A stretch of 64,000 nt of DNA from Zobellella endophytica (GTDB lineage: Bacteria; Pseudomonadota; Gammaproteobacteria; Enterobacterales; Aeromonadaceae): the NCBI RefSeq assembly GCF_003012775.1, contig NZ_PXYG01000010.1, forward strand, positions 1-64,000. The letters are read 5' to 3'. The notes beneath the pieces were generated by a model. The model saw only the letters and a list, made by a program, of their open reading frames with translations, made no database searches and had not been told where the DNA came from. Positions 16,947 through 24,896 of the stretch are shown here, piece after piece (the first letter of the stretch is position 1; every line of letters begins with the position of its first letter). The position numbers were made by a program, and so were the translations under genes.

Positions 16947-17841
16947 TAGCCGGCAGCACGGATCGGGCGTGCTCGATCAGCCGGCGGGACAGCAGCTTGT
17001 GGATGCCCCGTTCCAGCAGCCAGCGATGCCAGTACAGGGGCTGGATCAGGCGGCCTTGCGGGTGCAGTTCGAGCAGCCGGTCGGCCTCGAGATCCTCGGC
17101 GATCATCAGCCGTGGGATCAGGCAATAGGCGGCGCCGGCCCGGGCGATGGCCACGAAGGCTTCGGAGGAGCGCACCGCGTGGCAGGGGTAGCTGCCGGCG
17201 GGCAGGCCGAAGTGCCGCGCTATATAGCGTTCGTGCATGTCGTCCTTCTGGTCGAAGGCCACCGCCGGCGCCCGGCGCAGGGCGTCCTGGGTCAGTCCGT
17301 CGGCAAAGTAGCGCTCCCGAAAGCCGGGGGTGGCCACCAGCAGGTAGTCCATCTGGCCCAGGGGATCGCAGCGGCAGCCGGGCAGGGGCTCGGCACCGAT
17401 GCTGATGGCGCCGAAGGCTTCGCCGCTCCTGAGCCGGTCCAGGGTGCGGGACTCGTCCTCGATCAGCAGGTTGAGCTCGATGGGGTGGCCGTGCAGCAGG
17501 GGTGTGAGCGCCGGGATCAGCCAGGTGGCCAGGCTGTCGGCGTTGGTGGCGATGGCCACCCCCAGCGGTTTTTGCGGCGCGTCCGGCAGCAGCTCCGCCA
17601 TCACCGCGCTTTCCAGCTGGCTGACCTGGCGATAGTGGGCCAGCAGGCGGCGGCCCGCTTCCGTGGGATGGGGCGGCTGGCCGCGCACCAGCAAGGGCTG
17701 GGCCAGTCGCTGTTCCAGTTGCTTGATGCGCTGGGACACCGCCGACTGGGTCAGGTGCAGCTGGCGGGCGGCGCCCTCGAAGCTTTGTTCGCTCACCACC
17801 CGGTCGAGGGCGGCCAGCAGTTTGTAGTCCAGTGTCTTCAT
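16918..17841 (-). CDS. argP: LysR-family regulator ArgP (IciA)
   Basis: A 307-aa LysR-type regulator matching E. coli ArgP: N-terminal DYKLLAALDRVV, TQSAVSQRIKQLEQ, PTEAGRRLL; then ATNADSLATWLIPAL, EDESRT..RLRSGEAFGAIS, AFDQKDDMHERY, CHAVRSSEAFV, LYWHRW. ArgP senses lysine and arginine and controls argO, and in E. coli also lysine, dapB and nrd genes. It is divergent from argO, as in E. coli. The C-terminus is about ten residues longer than E. coli and the extra codons coincide with the zntA promoter. Confidence 0.92.
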   Translation of the reverse strand: MKTLDYKLLAALDRVVSEQSFEGAARQLHLTQSAVSQRIKQLEQRLAQPLLVRGQPPHPTEAGRRLLAHYRQVSQLESAVMAELLPDAPQKPLGVAIATNADSLATWLIPALTPLLHGHPIELNLLIEDESRTLDRLRSGEAFGAISIGAEPLPGCRCDPLGQMDYLLVATPGFRERYFADGLTQDALRRAPAVAFDQKDDMHERYIARHFGLPAGSYPCHAVRSSEAFVAIARAGAAYCLIPRLMIAEDLEADRLLELHPQGRLIQPLYWHRWLLERGIHKLLSRRLIEHARSVLPAIDSGGTSRV

Positions 17842-17938
17842 TAAATTTTCTTATATTAATCAATTTTTATTAGTTTTACTTAATTCTAGGGGCGCTCTAG
17901 TCTGGCCGCCAGTCGGTAAAGCAAAACGGAGCGAGATC

Positions 17939-18559
17939 ATGTACTGGTTACCCTGGATACAGGGCTTCACCCTGGGGGCGGGGCTCATCATCCCCATCGG
18001 CGCGCAGAACGCCTTCGTGCTCAATCAGGGCATCCGGCGCCAGCATCATTTGCTGGTGGCGGCCATCTGCGGCCTGTTCGACGTGCTGCTGATAAGCCTC
18101 GGCGTGTTCGGCGGCGGTGCCGCCCTGCAGGCCCACGGCCTGCTGTACTGGGGCATCAGCCTGGCGGGCATGGTCTTTCTGCTGCTGTACGGCGCCCACT
18201 GCTGGCGCCGGGTGTTCCGGCGGGAACAGGCGCTGGCGCTGGACGGCCGGGAGCGGGGGCTGAGGGCGGTGCTGGTCGGGGCGCTGGCGGTGACCCTGCT
18301 CAATCCCCAGGTCTATATTGAAACCGTCATGATACTGGGCTCGGTGGGCGGCGGTTTCGCCGAGGAGCACAAGTGGGCCTTCGCCCTGGGTTGCATCAGC
18401 GCCTCGCTGATCTGGTTTTTCACCCTGGCGCTGGCGGCGGCGAAGATGAGTGCCTGGCTCGGCCGGCCTGTGGTACAGAAGGTGATGGACGCCGCCATCG
18501 GCACCCTGATGTGGCTGCTGGCCGGCAAGCTGGCGCTGGGGCTGATGGCGGTGAGTTAG
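17939..18559 (+). CDS. argO: Arginine/lysine exporter ArgO (LysE family)
   Basis: A 206-aa inner-membrane exporter with six hydrophobic helices. It has the LysE/ArgO signatures: GAGLIIPIGAQNAFVLNQGI at the N-terminus, CGLFDVLLISLGVFG, and VTLLNPQVYIETVMILGS in the middle. ArgO exports L-arginine and canavanine, and lysine in part, to avoid amino-acid overload. The divergent ArgP activates it with arginine as co-effector; the 97-bp AT-rich gap should hold its operator. The start ATG at 17939 follows GGAGCGAG. Confidence 0.93.
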   Translation: MYWLPWIQGFTLGAGLIIPIGAQNAFVLNQGIRRQHHLLVAAICGLFDVLLISLGVFGGGAALQAHGLLYWGISLAGMVFLLLYGAHCWRRVFRREQALALDGRERGLRAVLVGALAVTLLNPQVYIETVMILGSVGGGFAEEHKWAFALGCISASLIWFFTLALAAAKMSAWLGRPVVQKVMDAAIGTLMWLLAGKLALGLMAVS

Positions 18560-18564
18560 AGGAG

Positions 18565-19030
18565 GGCTGAGCCAGGCGGCAGATGCCGGGCACGTCCAGC
18601 ATCAGGCCGTGGGGGTTGCAGGGGGACTCCAGATAGACGCGCAGCCGGGCGCCGGCGGCCAGCGCCTCCCGGTGCTCCGCCAGCGCCCGGTTGAGGGCCA
18701 GGCGGAAGTTCCGGGCCTCACAGTCGTCGAACCATTCCAGCCGGATGCCGAGTTTCTCCGGCCGGGCGTAGTAGTCCTGCAGCAACTGGTGCACGCCGCC
18801 GTAGAGGTTGAGTCCGACAGCAGGCTGTCCAGGCTCTCTCGGGTGAGTCGCCAGAGGGCGTGGATATCCTGGTTGGTACGATAGAGGTTGAGCGCCGCCC
18901 CGGCCAGGTGTTGGCCGAAGGGACTGGCGGGATCGATGCCGAAGTGGTGCAACTGCTCTTGGATCAGGGCGTCTTCGCTGTCGCCCTGCTGGTTGTGGCG
19001 CAGGGGCGAGAGTTCCGGGTTGACAGCCAT
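18565..19030 (-). pseudogene. Remnant of a Cys/Met-metabolism PLP-dependent enzyme
   Basis: From a good start (ATG 19030 after AAGGAG) the frame reads MAVNPELSPL, then ..GDSEDALIQEQL, ..FGQHLAGAALNLYRTNQDIHALWRLTRESLDSL, and then degenerates near 18815. A second frame continues with GLNLYGGVHQLLQDYYARPEKLG and ends with YLESPCNPHGLMLDVPGICRLA, a signature of large cystathionine-synthase/lyase-like PLP enzymes. The PLP lysine region and the whole C-terminal half are missing, because argO begins 5 bp on. From memory of full-length relatives of about 500 aa, the piece between the two frames is also deleted. It cannot be functional. It sits beside intact metY, which belongs to the same fold family. 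Confidence 0.72.
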
Positions 19031-19148
19031 GGAGGCTCCTTGACGAGGAGCGGACCTGCAAGGTTAAGAATAGGTGAAGAGAACGGGCCTGTAGATGCGA
19101 ATGGGTAGGTGGGACAGGAATAGGGCCGCCAGAGGGCGGCCCCATGGC

Positions 19149-20417
19149 TCAGGCTTCCAGGGCCTGGACGAGGTCCGCGATGATGTCGTCGCTGTGCTCT
19201 ATGCCGATGGACAGGCGGATCATCTCCGGCCGCACACCCGCCTGCGCCAGTTCGTCCGGGGTTAGCTGGCGGTGGGTGGTGGAGGCCGGGTGGCAGGCCA
19301 GGGACTTGGCGTCGCCGATATTGACCAGCCGCTTGACGAGTTTGAGGGCATCATAGCAGCGCACGCCCGCCTCAAAGCCGCCCTTGAGCCCGAAGGAGAG
19401 GATGGCCGAGGGCTTGCCCTGCATGAAGCGTTGTGCCAGCTCGAAGTCCGGATGCTCCGGCAACCCCGCGTAGTTGACCCAAGCCACCGCCGGGTGGTTT
19501 TGCAGGAAGTCGGCTACCTTGAAGGTGTTGCCCACATGGCGCTCCATGCGCAGGGGCAGGGTCTCCAGTCCCTGCAGCAGCAGGAAGGCGTTGAGCGGTG
19601 CCAGGGCGCTGCCGGTGTTGCGCAGGGGCACGGTGCGGGCGCGGGCGATAAAGGCCGCCGGGCCGAAGGCCTCGGTGTAGACCACGCCGTGGTAGGCCGG
19701 CTCGGGGGTGTTCAGCTGGGGGAAGCGCACCTTGTGCTCGGCCCAAGGGAAGCGGCCGCTGTCCACTATGATGCCGCCCAGGGAGTTGCCGTGGCCGCCG
19801 ATGTACTTGGTCAGCGAATGCACCACTATGTCGGCGCCGAACTCGATGGGCTTGCACAGGATAGGGGTGGCGACGGTATTGTCGACGATGAGTGGCACTC
19901 CCCGGGCATGAGCCGCGTCGGCCAGGCCCTGGATATCGGCGATGTTGCCCGCTGGGTTGCCGATGCTTTCGCAGTACACCGCCTTGGTGTTGTCGTCGAT
20001 GAGCTTGGCGATGGCGGCGGGGCTGGCGTCCTCGGCGAAGCGTACCTCGATGCCGAGACTCGGCAGCATATGGGCGAACAGGGTATAGGTGCCGCCGTAG
20101 AGCTGGGGCGTGGAGACGATGTTGTCGCCGCCCTGGGCCAGGGTAAGGATGGCGTAATGGATGGCGGCGCTGCCCGCGGACACCACCAGGCCGGCGATAC
20201 CGCCTTCCAGCGCCGCCACCCGCTGTTCCAGCACGTCGTTGGTGGGATTCATGATGCGGGTATAGATGTTGCCCGGCACCTCCAGGTTGAACAGATCGGC
20301 GCCGTGCTGGGCGCTGTCGAATTCATAGGCCACCGTCTGGTAGATGGGAGTCGCCACCGACTTGGTGGTGGGATCCGTGCTGTAGCCGTGGTGGATGGCC
20401 AGGGTTTCGTCTTTCAT
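19149..20417 (-). CDS. metY: O-acetylhomoserine sulfhydrylase MetY (PLP-dependent)
   Basis: A 422-aa fold-type I PLP enzyme of the Cys/Met metabolism family, converting O-acetyl- (or O-succinyl-) homoserine and sulfide to homocysteine. Visible landmarks are TLAIHHGY, YTRIMNPTNDVLEQRVAALEGG, SAGSAAI, VPLIVDNTVATP, the PLP lysine in VHSLTKYIGGHG, and CHPASTTHRQLTPDELAQAGV near the C-terminus. The length and the GG(x)R-rich central segment fit MetY rather than MetB/MetC. It uses the sulfide made by CysJIH further along. Shine-Dalgarno AAGGAC. No met box is obvious upstream. Confidence 0.9.
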   Translation of the reverse strand: MKDETLAIHHGYSTDPTTKSVATPIYQTVAYEFDSAQHGADLFNLEVPGNIYTRIMNPTNDVLEQRVAALEGGIAGLVVSAGSAAIHYAILTLAQGGDNIVSTPQLYGGTYTLFAHMLPSLGIEVRFAEDASPAAIAKLIDDNTKAVYCESIGNPAGNIADIQGLADAAHARGVPLIVDNTVATPILCKPIEFGADIVVHSLTKYIGGHGNSLGGIIVDSGRFPWAEHKVRFPQLNTPEPAYHGVVYTEAFGPAAFIARARTVPLRNTGSALAPLNAFLLLQGLETLPLRMERHVGNTFKVADFLQNHPAVAWVNYAGLPEHPDFELAQRFMQGKPSAILSFGLKGGFEAGVRCYDALKLVKRLVNIGDAKSLACHPASTTHRQLTPDELAQAGVRPEMIRLSIGIEHSDDIIADLVQALEA

Positions 20418-20483
20418 CAGTGTCCTTTCCTTGTACTCGGTTGAAGCCTCACTCTAGGCAGTTCCGTCCAGGCTGTAAAGCCG

Positions 20484-21851
20484 TCAGCGGGGCAGGGTCA
20501 CGGTCACCAGCAGGCCGCCCTGGGGATGGTTGCCGAGGAGGAGTTCGCCGCCGTGCTGGTGGATCAGGGTGCGGGCGATGGCCAGGCCCAGGCCGACGCT
20601 GCCGTCTTCCAGGTTGCGGGCGCTGTCCAGCCGGGTGAACGGCTTGAACACCTCCTCCAGTTGTTCCTCCGGGATGCCGGGGCCGAAGTCGCGGATCAGG
20701 ATGCGCACCTTGTCCTTGCCGGCCAACAACCGTACTTCCACCCGGCCGCCGTACTTGACCCCGTTTTCCAGCAAGTTCTGCAGCGCCCTTCGCAGGGCGG
20801 TGGGACGGCCCCGGTAGACGATGGCCGCCTGCTCTTCCAGGCTGACGTCGTGGCCGTTGTCCTGCAGATCGTCACACAGGCTTTCCAGCAGGCTCGGCAA
20901 GTCCAGGTCCCGTACCGGCTCGGCCAGGCCGTCTTCCCGGGCGAATTGCAGGGTGGCGGCCAGCATCTGCTCCATGCGCTTCAGTCCCTCCTGCAGCTTC
21001 TGCTTGTCTTCCCCCTCGGGCAGGAATTCGCTGCGCAGCCGCAGGGTGGTGATGGGGGTACGCAGGTCGTGGGAGATGGCCGCCAGCATGCGGGTGCGAT
21101 CGGACACGAAGCGATCCAGCCGGTCCTGCATGCGGTTGAAGGCGGACAGGGTGTCGCGGATCTCCCGCGGGCCGCGCTCGGCGATGGGCTCGGCCTTGTC
21201 GCCCCGGCCCAGCCGCTCGGCCTGGCGGGCCAGTTCCTTCAGCGGCCGGGTGGTGCGCTGCAGCAGCCAGATCATCAGGCCGGTGAGCAGTGCGGCGAGC
21301 AGCACCAGCGACAGTATGGCCTTGGCGGACCACCCCGGTATGTCCCGGTCGATCAGCGAGGTAAAGCTCAGCCAGCGGCCGTCGGCCAGCTCGATGGTGC
21401 CGTAGAGGCGGATGTCTGGCGGCCGCGGCGGCCGGCGGTGGGGCCGATGTTCCCGTGGCGGCCAGTCGAGCCGGCCGTTGCGGGTTTCGGCGCTGATATG
21501 AATGTCGAGCCCGGCGGGGTAGCTGAGCTTGCTGCGCACGATGCGCTCGAAGTTTTCGCTGCGTGTGCCGGGCTGGGGGCGAGCGACGTCGACGGTCAGC
21601 AGCAGGGTCTCGCTGCGGCTGGCGCGCAGGATCTCCGGGTGCAGCTCGGGCGGCGACTGGTTGAGCAGGCGGGTGACCGCGATCAGCCGCTGCAGGGTGA
21701 AGCGGCTGTTGACCAGCCCCAGGGCCTCTTCCCGCTCGACCCGGTAGATCTGGACGCTGATCAGCTGGGTCAGCACCAGGGCGCACAGGGCCACCAGTAT
21801 CACCTGGCCGGTGAGGCTGCCGAGCCAGTAGCGCAGGCGTTCAATCCCCAT
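20484..21851 (-). CDS. Sensor histidine kinase, EnvZ-like topology
   Basis: A 455-aa membrane kinase. It has an N-terminal helix (about 14-35), a periplasmic sensor of about 140 residues that is rich in Arg and Pro in its middle, a second helix (about 178-197), a HAMP linker (RTTRPLKELARQAERLGRGD), the H-box with His261 (ISHDLRTPITTLRLR), and an ATPase domain with NLLENGVKYG, DFGPGIPEE and GSVGLGLAIA. It is translated after the response regulator with an 11-nt overlap, so the pair forms one operon. The signal is unknown; the divergent Spy/CpxP-like gene suggests envelope or metal stress. Confidence 0.9.
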   Translation of the reverse strand: MGIERLRYWLGSLTGQVILVALCALVLTQLISVQIYRVEREEALGLVNSRFTLQRLIAVTRLLNQSPPELHPEILRASRSETLLLTVDVARPQPGTRSENFERIVRSKLSYPAGLDIHISAETRNGRLDWPPREHRPHRRPPRPPDIRLYGTIELADGRWLSFTSLIDRDIPGWSAKAILSLVLLAALLTGLMIWLLQRTTRPLKELARQAERLGRGDKAEPIAERGPREIRDTLSAFNRMQDRLDRFVSDRTRMLAAISHDLRTPITTLRLRSEFLPEGEDKQKLQEGLKRMEQMLAATLQFAREDGLAEPVRDLDLPSLLESLCDDLQDNGHDVSLEEQAAIVYRGRPTALRRALQNLLENGVKYGGRVEVRLLAGKDKVRILIRDFGPGIPEEQLEEVFKPFTRLDSARNLEDGSVGLGLAIARTLIHQHGGELLLGNHPQGGLLVTVTLPR

Positions 21852-22566
21852 GGTCGATCTCGACCACCAGCATGTAGCCGCCGCCCCAGATGGTCTTGAT
21901 GATCTGGGGGTTTTTGGAGTCGGGTTCGAGCTTGCGCCGCAGCCGGCTGACCAGGGTGTCGATGGCCCGGTCGAAGGCCTGGGCCTCCCGCCCCCGGGCC
22001 AGGTCCAGCAGCTGATCCCGGCTCAGCACCCGATTGGGGTGGCGGATAAAGACCCGCAGCAGGTCGAACTCGGCGGTGCTCAGGCTGATGGTCACGCCCT
22101 TGTCGTCGATCAGCTCCCGCCGGGCCAGGTCCAGGGTCCAGTGGTTGAAACGGATCTTGCTCGGCTCCTCGGCCGCCGGCGCCTGGCCCGGCTCCGGATG
22201 GCGGCGCAGCACCGCCTTGATGCGGGCCAGCAGTTCGCGCGGGTTGAACGGCTTGGGCAGGTAGTCGTCGGCGCCCATTTCCAGGCCGACGATACGGTCG
22301 GTATCCTCGCCCATGGCGGTGAGCATGATGATGGGCACGTTGTTGCCCTGGCCGCGCAGTTCCCGGCACAGGGCGAGGCCGTCGTCGCCGGGCAGCATCA
22401 GGTCCAGGATGATCAGGTCGGCGCCCTGGCGGCTCAGGTACTGGCGCATTTCCTTGCCGTCGCGTACCCCGTGCACCTGATAACCGTGCTGCTCCAGAAA
22501 GCGTTTCAGCAGATCGCGGATCTCGCCGTGATCGTCCACCACCAGCAACTGCCTGCCTTTGTTCAT
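21841..22566 (-). CDS. OmpR-family response regulator
   Basis: A 241-aa regulator with a receiver domain (acidic pair at 11-12, phospho-acceptor Asp55 in LIILDLMLPGDDG, Thr at LTAMGE, Lys at LPKPFN) and a C-terminal winged helix of the OmpR type (FDLLRVFIRHPNRVLSRDQLLDL, AIDTLVSRLRRKLEPD, WGGGYML). It partners the overlapping downstream kinase. Shine-Dalgarno GAGGAAAGG. The probable target is the divergent Spy/CpxP-like gene, whose 175-bp shared promoter region carries a repeated motif. Confidence 0.92.
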   Translation of the reverse strand: MNKGRQLLVVDDHGEIRDLLKRFLEQHGYQVHGVRDGKEMRQYLSRQGADLIILDLMLPGDDGLALCRELRGQGNNVPIIMLTAMGEDTDRIVGLEMGADDYLPKPFNPRELLARIKAVLRRHPEPGQAPAAEEPSKIRFNHWTLDLARRELIDDKGVTISLSTAEFDLLRVFIRHPNRVLSRDQLLDLARGREAQAFDRAIDTLVSRLRRKLEPDSKNPQIIKTIWGGGYMLVVEIDHGD

Positions 22567-22649
22567 GCCCTTTCCTCTTGCCGTTACCCCGCCAGTATAA
22601 GGCCCTTTAGGCGGGAAATAATGTCAAAGTATGTCAGCGGGCAAGGGCG

Positions 22650-22695
22650 TCACACTTTGCTACAAAAAAACCGGCCGGTGACACAGTTTGCTGAC
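22650..22695. repeat. Direct repeat in the promoter region of the two-component system
   Basis: Two copies of a CACA-(G)-TTTGCT-type element, at 22650-22663 and 22681-22695, with the TTTGCT cores 31 bp apart, about three DNA turns. OmpR-type regulators bind direct repeats, so these may be operator half-sites for autoregulation or for the divergent gene. Confidence 0.35.
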
Positions 22696-22747
22696 AGCGG
22701 GCTGCTTTACTTGATAGCGAAGTCACCGCATACGAGAGGTAATGATG

Positions 22748-23236
22748 ATGAAAACCAGACACAGCGCCCTGTTCCTCGCCGCCACCCTCCTGGCCGCTCC
22801 CGCCCTGGTCAGTGCCGCCAGTCACGGCCCCGAGGGGCGTCCCGGCCACGGCGGGTCGGAGATGAAGGAAGGCTGCGGGCCGGGCGAGCGCATGGGCATG
22901 AAGGAGCGGGGCCACCACGGCAAGCATCATGGCCGCCACGGCATGATGGGGGAGAAGATGATGGACCCGGCCCGTTTCGAGCAGCACCTGAGCGAGCGGC
23001 TGGCCGAGCTGGACAGCCCGGAGCTGAAGGCGCAGTTCTTCGCCACTCACCAGGCCCGGCTGGCGTCCATGGAGCAGCAACTGCTGATGCACAAGCTGAT
23101 GGCCGAGGACAAGGCGGCCGATATTGAAGACGCGGATCTCAAGGCCGCCACCCTGGAGAAGATCGCCGCCGACAGCAAGCTCAGGCAGCAGCGGCTCAAG
23201 ATGATGCAGGATACCCTGGACAAGCTGCGGGGCTGA
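22748..23236 (+). CDS. Spy/CpxP-like periplasmic protein, His/Met-rich
   Basis: A periplasmic helical protein of 162 aa. After a signal peptide (about 24 residues, ending SAA) comes a His-, Gly- and Met-rich stretch (HHGKHHGRHGMMGEKMMD) and then a helical region with repeated Leu/Gln heptads, the general layout of the Spy/CpxP/ZraP group of chaperone or metal-buffering proteins. The classic LTxxQ motif is not clearly present. It is divergent from an OmpR/EnvZ-type pair, as such proteins often are. Three ATGs stand in a row; the third (22748) has the best spacing from AGAGG. Confidence 0.7.
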   Translation: MKTRHSALFLAATLLAAPALVSAASHGPEGRPGHGGSEMKEGCGPGERMGMKERGHHGKHHGRHGMMGEKMMDPARFEQHLSERLAELDSPELKAQFFATHQARLASMEQQLLMHKLMAEDKAADIEDADLKAATLEKIAADSKLRQQRLKMMQDTLDKLRG

Positions 23237-23243
23237 GCACCCT

Positions 23244-23714
23244 TCAGGGGGTGACGTCCCGGTCAATCGGCTGCTGCAAGGAAATCAGGGTCTCGGTGGA
23301 CTGGATTTCGTCGATGGGCTGCAGCCGGTTGATCAGCACCCGCTGCAGCTCGTCGATGGAGCGGGTCATCACCTTGATGAAGATGTTGTAATGACCGGTG
23401 GTGTAGTAGGCCTCCACCACCTCCTCCAGTTGTGCCAGCTTGGCCAGCGCCTGGGGGTAGTCCCGGGCGCTCTTCAGGATTATGCCGATAAAGCAGCAGA
23501 CGTCGTAGCCCAGCTTCTTGGGGTTCACCTGTACCCTTGTGCCTTCGATGATGCCCGCCTGCTTCATCTTTTCCACCCGCACGTGAATGGTGCCGGGGCT
23601 GACCTCGAAGCGCTTGGCCAGCTCCGCGTAGGGTACCCGGGCGTTGTCCATCAGCGCCATCAGGATGGATTTGTCCAGATTATCGATCCGGTAATGAAAG
23701 TCGCCTTTTTCCAT
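23244..23714 (-). CDS. asnC: Lrp/AsnC-family regulator AsnC
   Basis: A 156-aa feast/famine regulator. N-terminal HTH (IDNLDKSILMALMDNARVPYAELAKRF, SPGTIHVRVEKMKQAGII) and C-terminal RAM domain (GYDVCCFIGIILKSARDYPQALAKL, VEAYYTTGHYNIFIKVM, LINRLQPIDEIQSTETL). It is close to E. coli AsnC over its full length. AsnC activates the divergent asnA when asparagine is scarce and represses itself. The 142-bp AT-rich gap to asnA should carry its sites. Confidence 0.95.
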   Translation of the reverse strand: MEKGDFHYRIDNLDKSILMALMDNARVPYAELAKRFEVSPGTIHVRVEKMKQAGIIEGTRVQVNPKKLGYDVCCFIGIILKSARDYPQALAKLAQLEEVVEAYYTTGHYNIFIKVMTRSIDELQRVLINRLQPIDEIQSTETLISLQQPIDRDVTP

Positions 23715-23856
23715 GGAATTATGATTACTCCGCCATTTTAGCCGCTATTTTTGATGAATGTAGATCAAAAGTGGAGTTTTTTCTACATGATATTGAATTA
23801 TTGAGTCACTTCCCTGATTATCCTGCAAAACCAATCAGCAAACCCAGGTGAACGAG

Positions 23857-24849
23857 ATGAAGCAAGCCTATATTGAACGCCAACGCCAGATCCGTTTCGT
23901 GAAGGAGTATTTCTCCGGTCAACTGGCCCAGCAGCTGAACCTGCTGGAGGTGCAGGCGCCGATTCTCAGCCGCCTCGGCGACGGCATGCAAGACAACCTG
24001 TCCGGCTCCGAGAAGGCGGTGCAGGTGAAGGTGAAGGCCATTCCCGCCGCCACCTTCGAGGTGGTGCACTCCCTCGCCAAGTGGAAGCGCTACACCCTGG
24101 CCCGCTTCGGCTTCGAGCCGGGCGAGGGCATCTACACCCATATGAAGGCGCTGCGCCCGGACGAAGACCGGCTGAGCCCCATCCATTCCGTCTACGTGGA
24201 CCAGTGGGACTGGGAGCAGGTGATGAGCGGGCAGGATCGCCATGCCGACTTCCTGGTGGCCACCGTCAACCGCATCTACGGTGCCATCAAGCGCACCGAG
24301 CAGGCGGCCGCCGCCGAATTCGGCTTCCCCCCCTTCCTGCCGGAGCAGATCAAGGTACTGCACGCGGAAGAGCTGCTGGCCCGCTATCCGGAACTGGACG
24401 CCAAGGGACGGGAACGGGCCGCGGCCCGGGAACTGGGGGCGGTGTTCCTGGTGGGCATCGGTGGCAAGCTGAGCCACGGCGAGATCCACGACGTGCGCGC
24501 CCCGGACTACGACGACTGGTCCAGCCCGGGCAAGGACGGTCTGGCCGGCCTGAACGGTGACATCCTGGTGTGGAACCCGGTGCTGGAGGATGCCTTCGAG
24601 ATCTCTTCCATGGGCATCCGCGTGGATCAGGACGCCCTGCGCCGCCAGCTGGCCCTGACCGGCCATGAAGACAGGGCCGGCCAGGAATGGCACCAGGCGC
24701 TGCTGGCGGGCAAGCTGCCCCAGACCATCGGCGGCGGTATCGGCCAGTCGCGGCTGGCCATGCTGCTGCTGCAACTCGGGCATATCGGCCAGGTGCAGTG
24801 CGGGGTCTGGCCGGCGGAGCTGGGCGAGTCGGTCGACGGCCTGCTGTAA
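23857..24849 (+). CDS. asnA: Aspartate--ammonia ligase AsnA
   Basis: A 330-aa ATP-dependent, ammonia-using asparagine synthetase that makes AMP and PPi, in the class II aminoacyl-tRNA synthetase fold. It is nearly collinear with E. coli Asn[110 protein letters not shown]. The ATG at 23857 has AGGTG 6 nt upstream; a GTG three codons earlier is possible. Divergent from asnC. Confidence 0.97.
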   Translation: MKQAYIERQRQIRFVKEYFSGQLAQQLNLLEVQAPILSRLGDGMQDNLSGSEKAVQVKVKAIPAATFEVVHSLAKWKRYTLARFGFEPGEGIYTHMKALRPDEDRLSPIHSVYVDQWDWEQVMSGQDRHADFLVATVNRIYGAIKRTEQAAAAEFGFPPFLPEQIKVLHAEELLARYPELDAKGRERAAARELGAVFLVGIGGKLSHGEIHDVRAPDYDDWSSPGKDGLAGLNGDILVWNPVLEDAFEISSMGIRVDQDALRRQLALTGHEDRAGQEWHQALLAGKLPQTIGGGIGQSRLAMLLLQLGHIGQVQCGVWPAELGESVDGLL

Positions 24850-24856
24850 CCACCGA

Positions 24857-24880
24857 CAAAGGGCGCCTCGGCGCCCTTTG
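24857..24880. terminator. Bidirectional terminator between asnA and the VpsR-like gene
   Basis: A perfect 10-bp stem CAAAGGGCGC/GCGCCCTTTG with a CTCG loop between two convergent genes. The A/T ends give a weak tract on both sides. Confidence 0.8.
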
Positions 24881-24896
24881 CATTTGGGGAGTAGTG

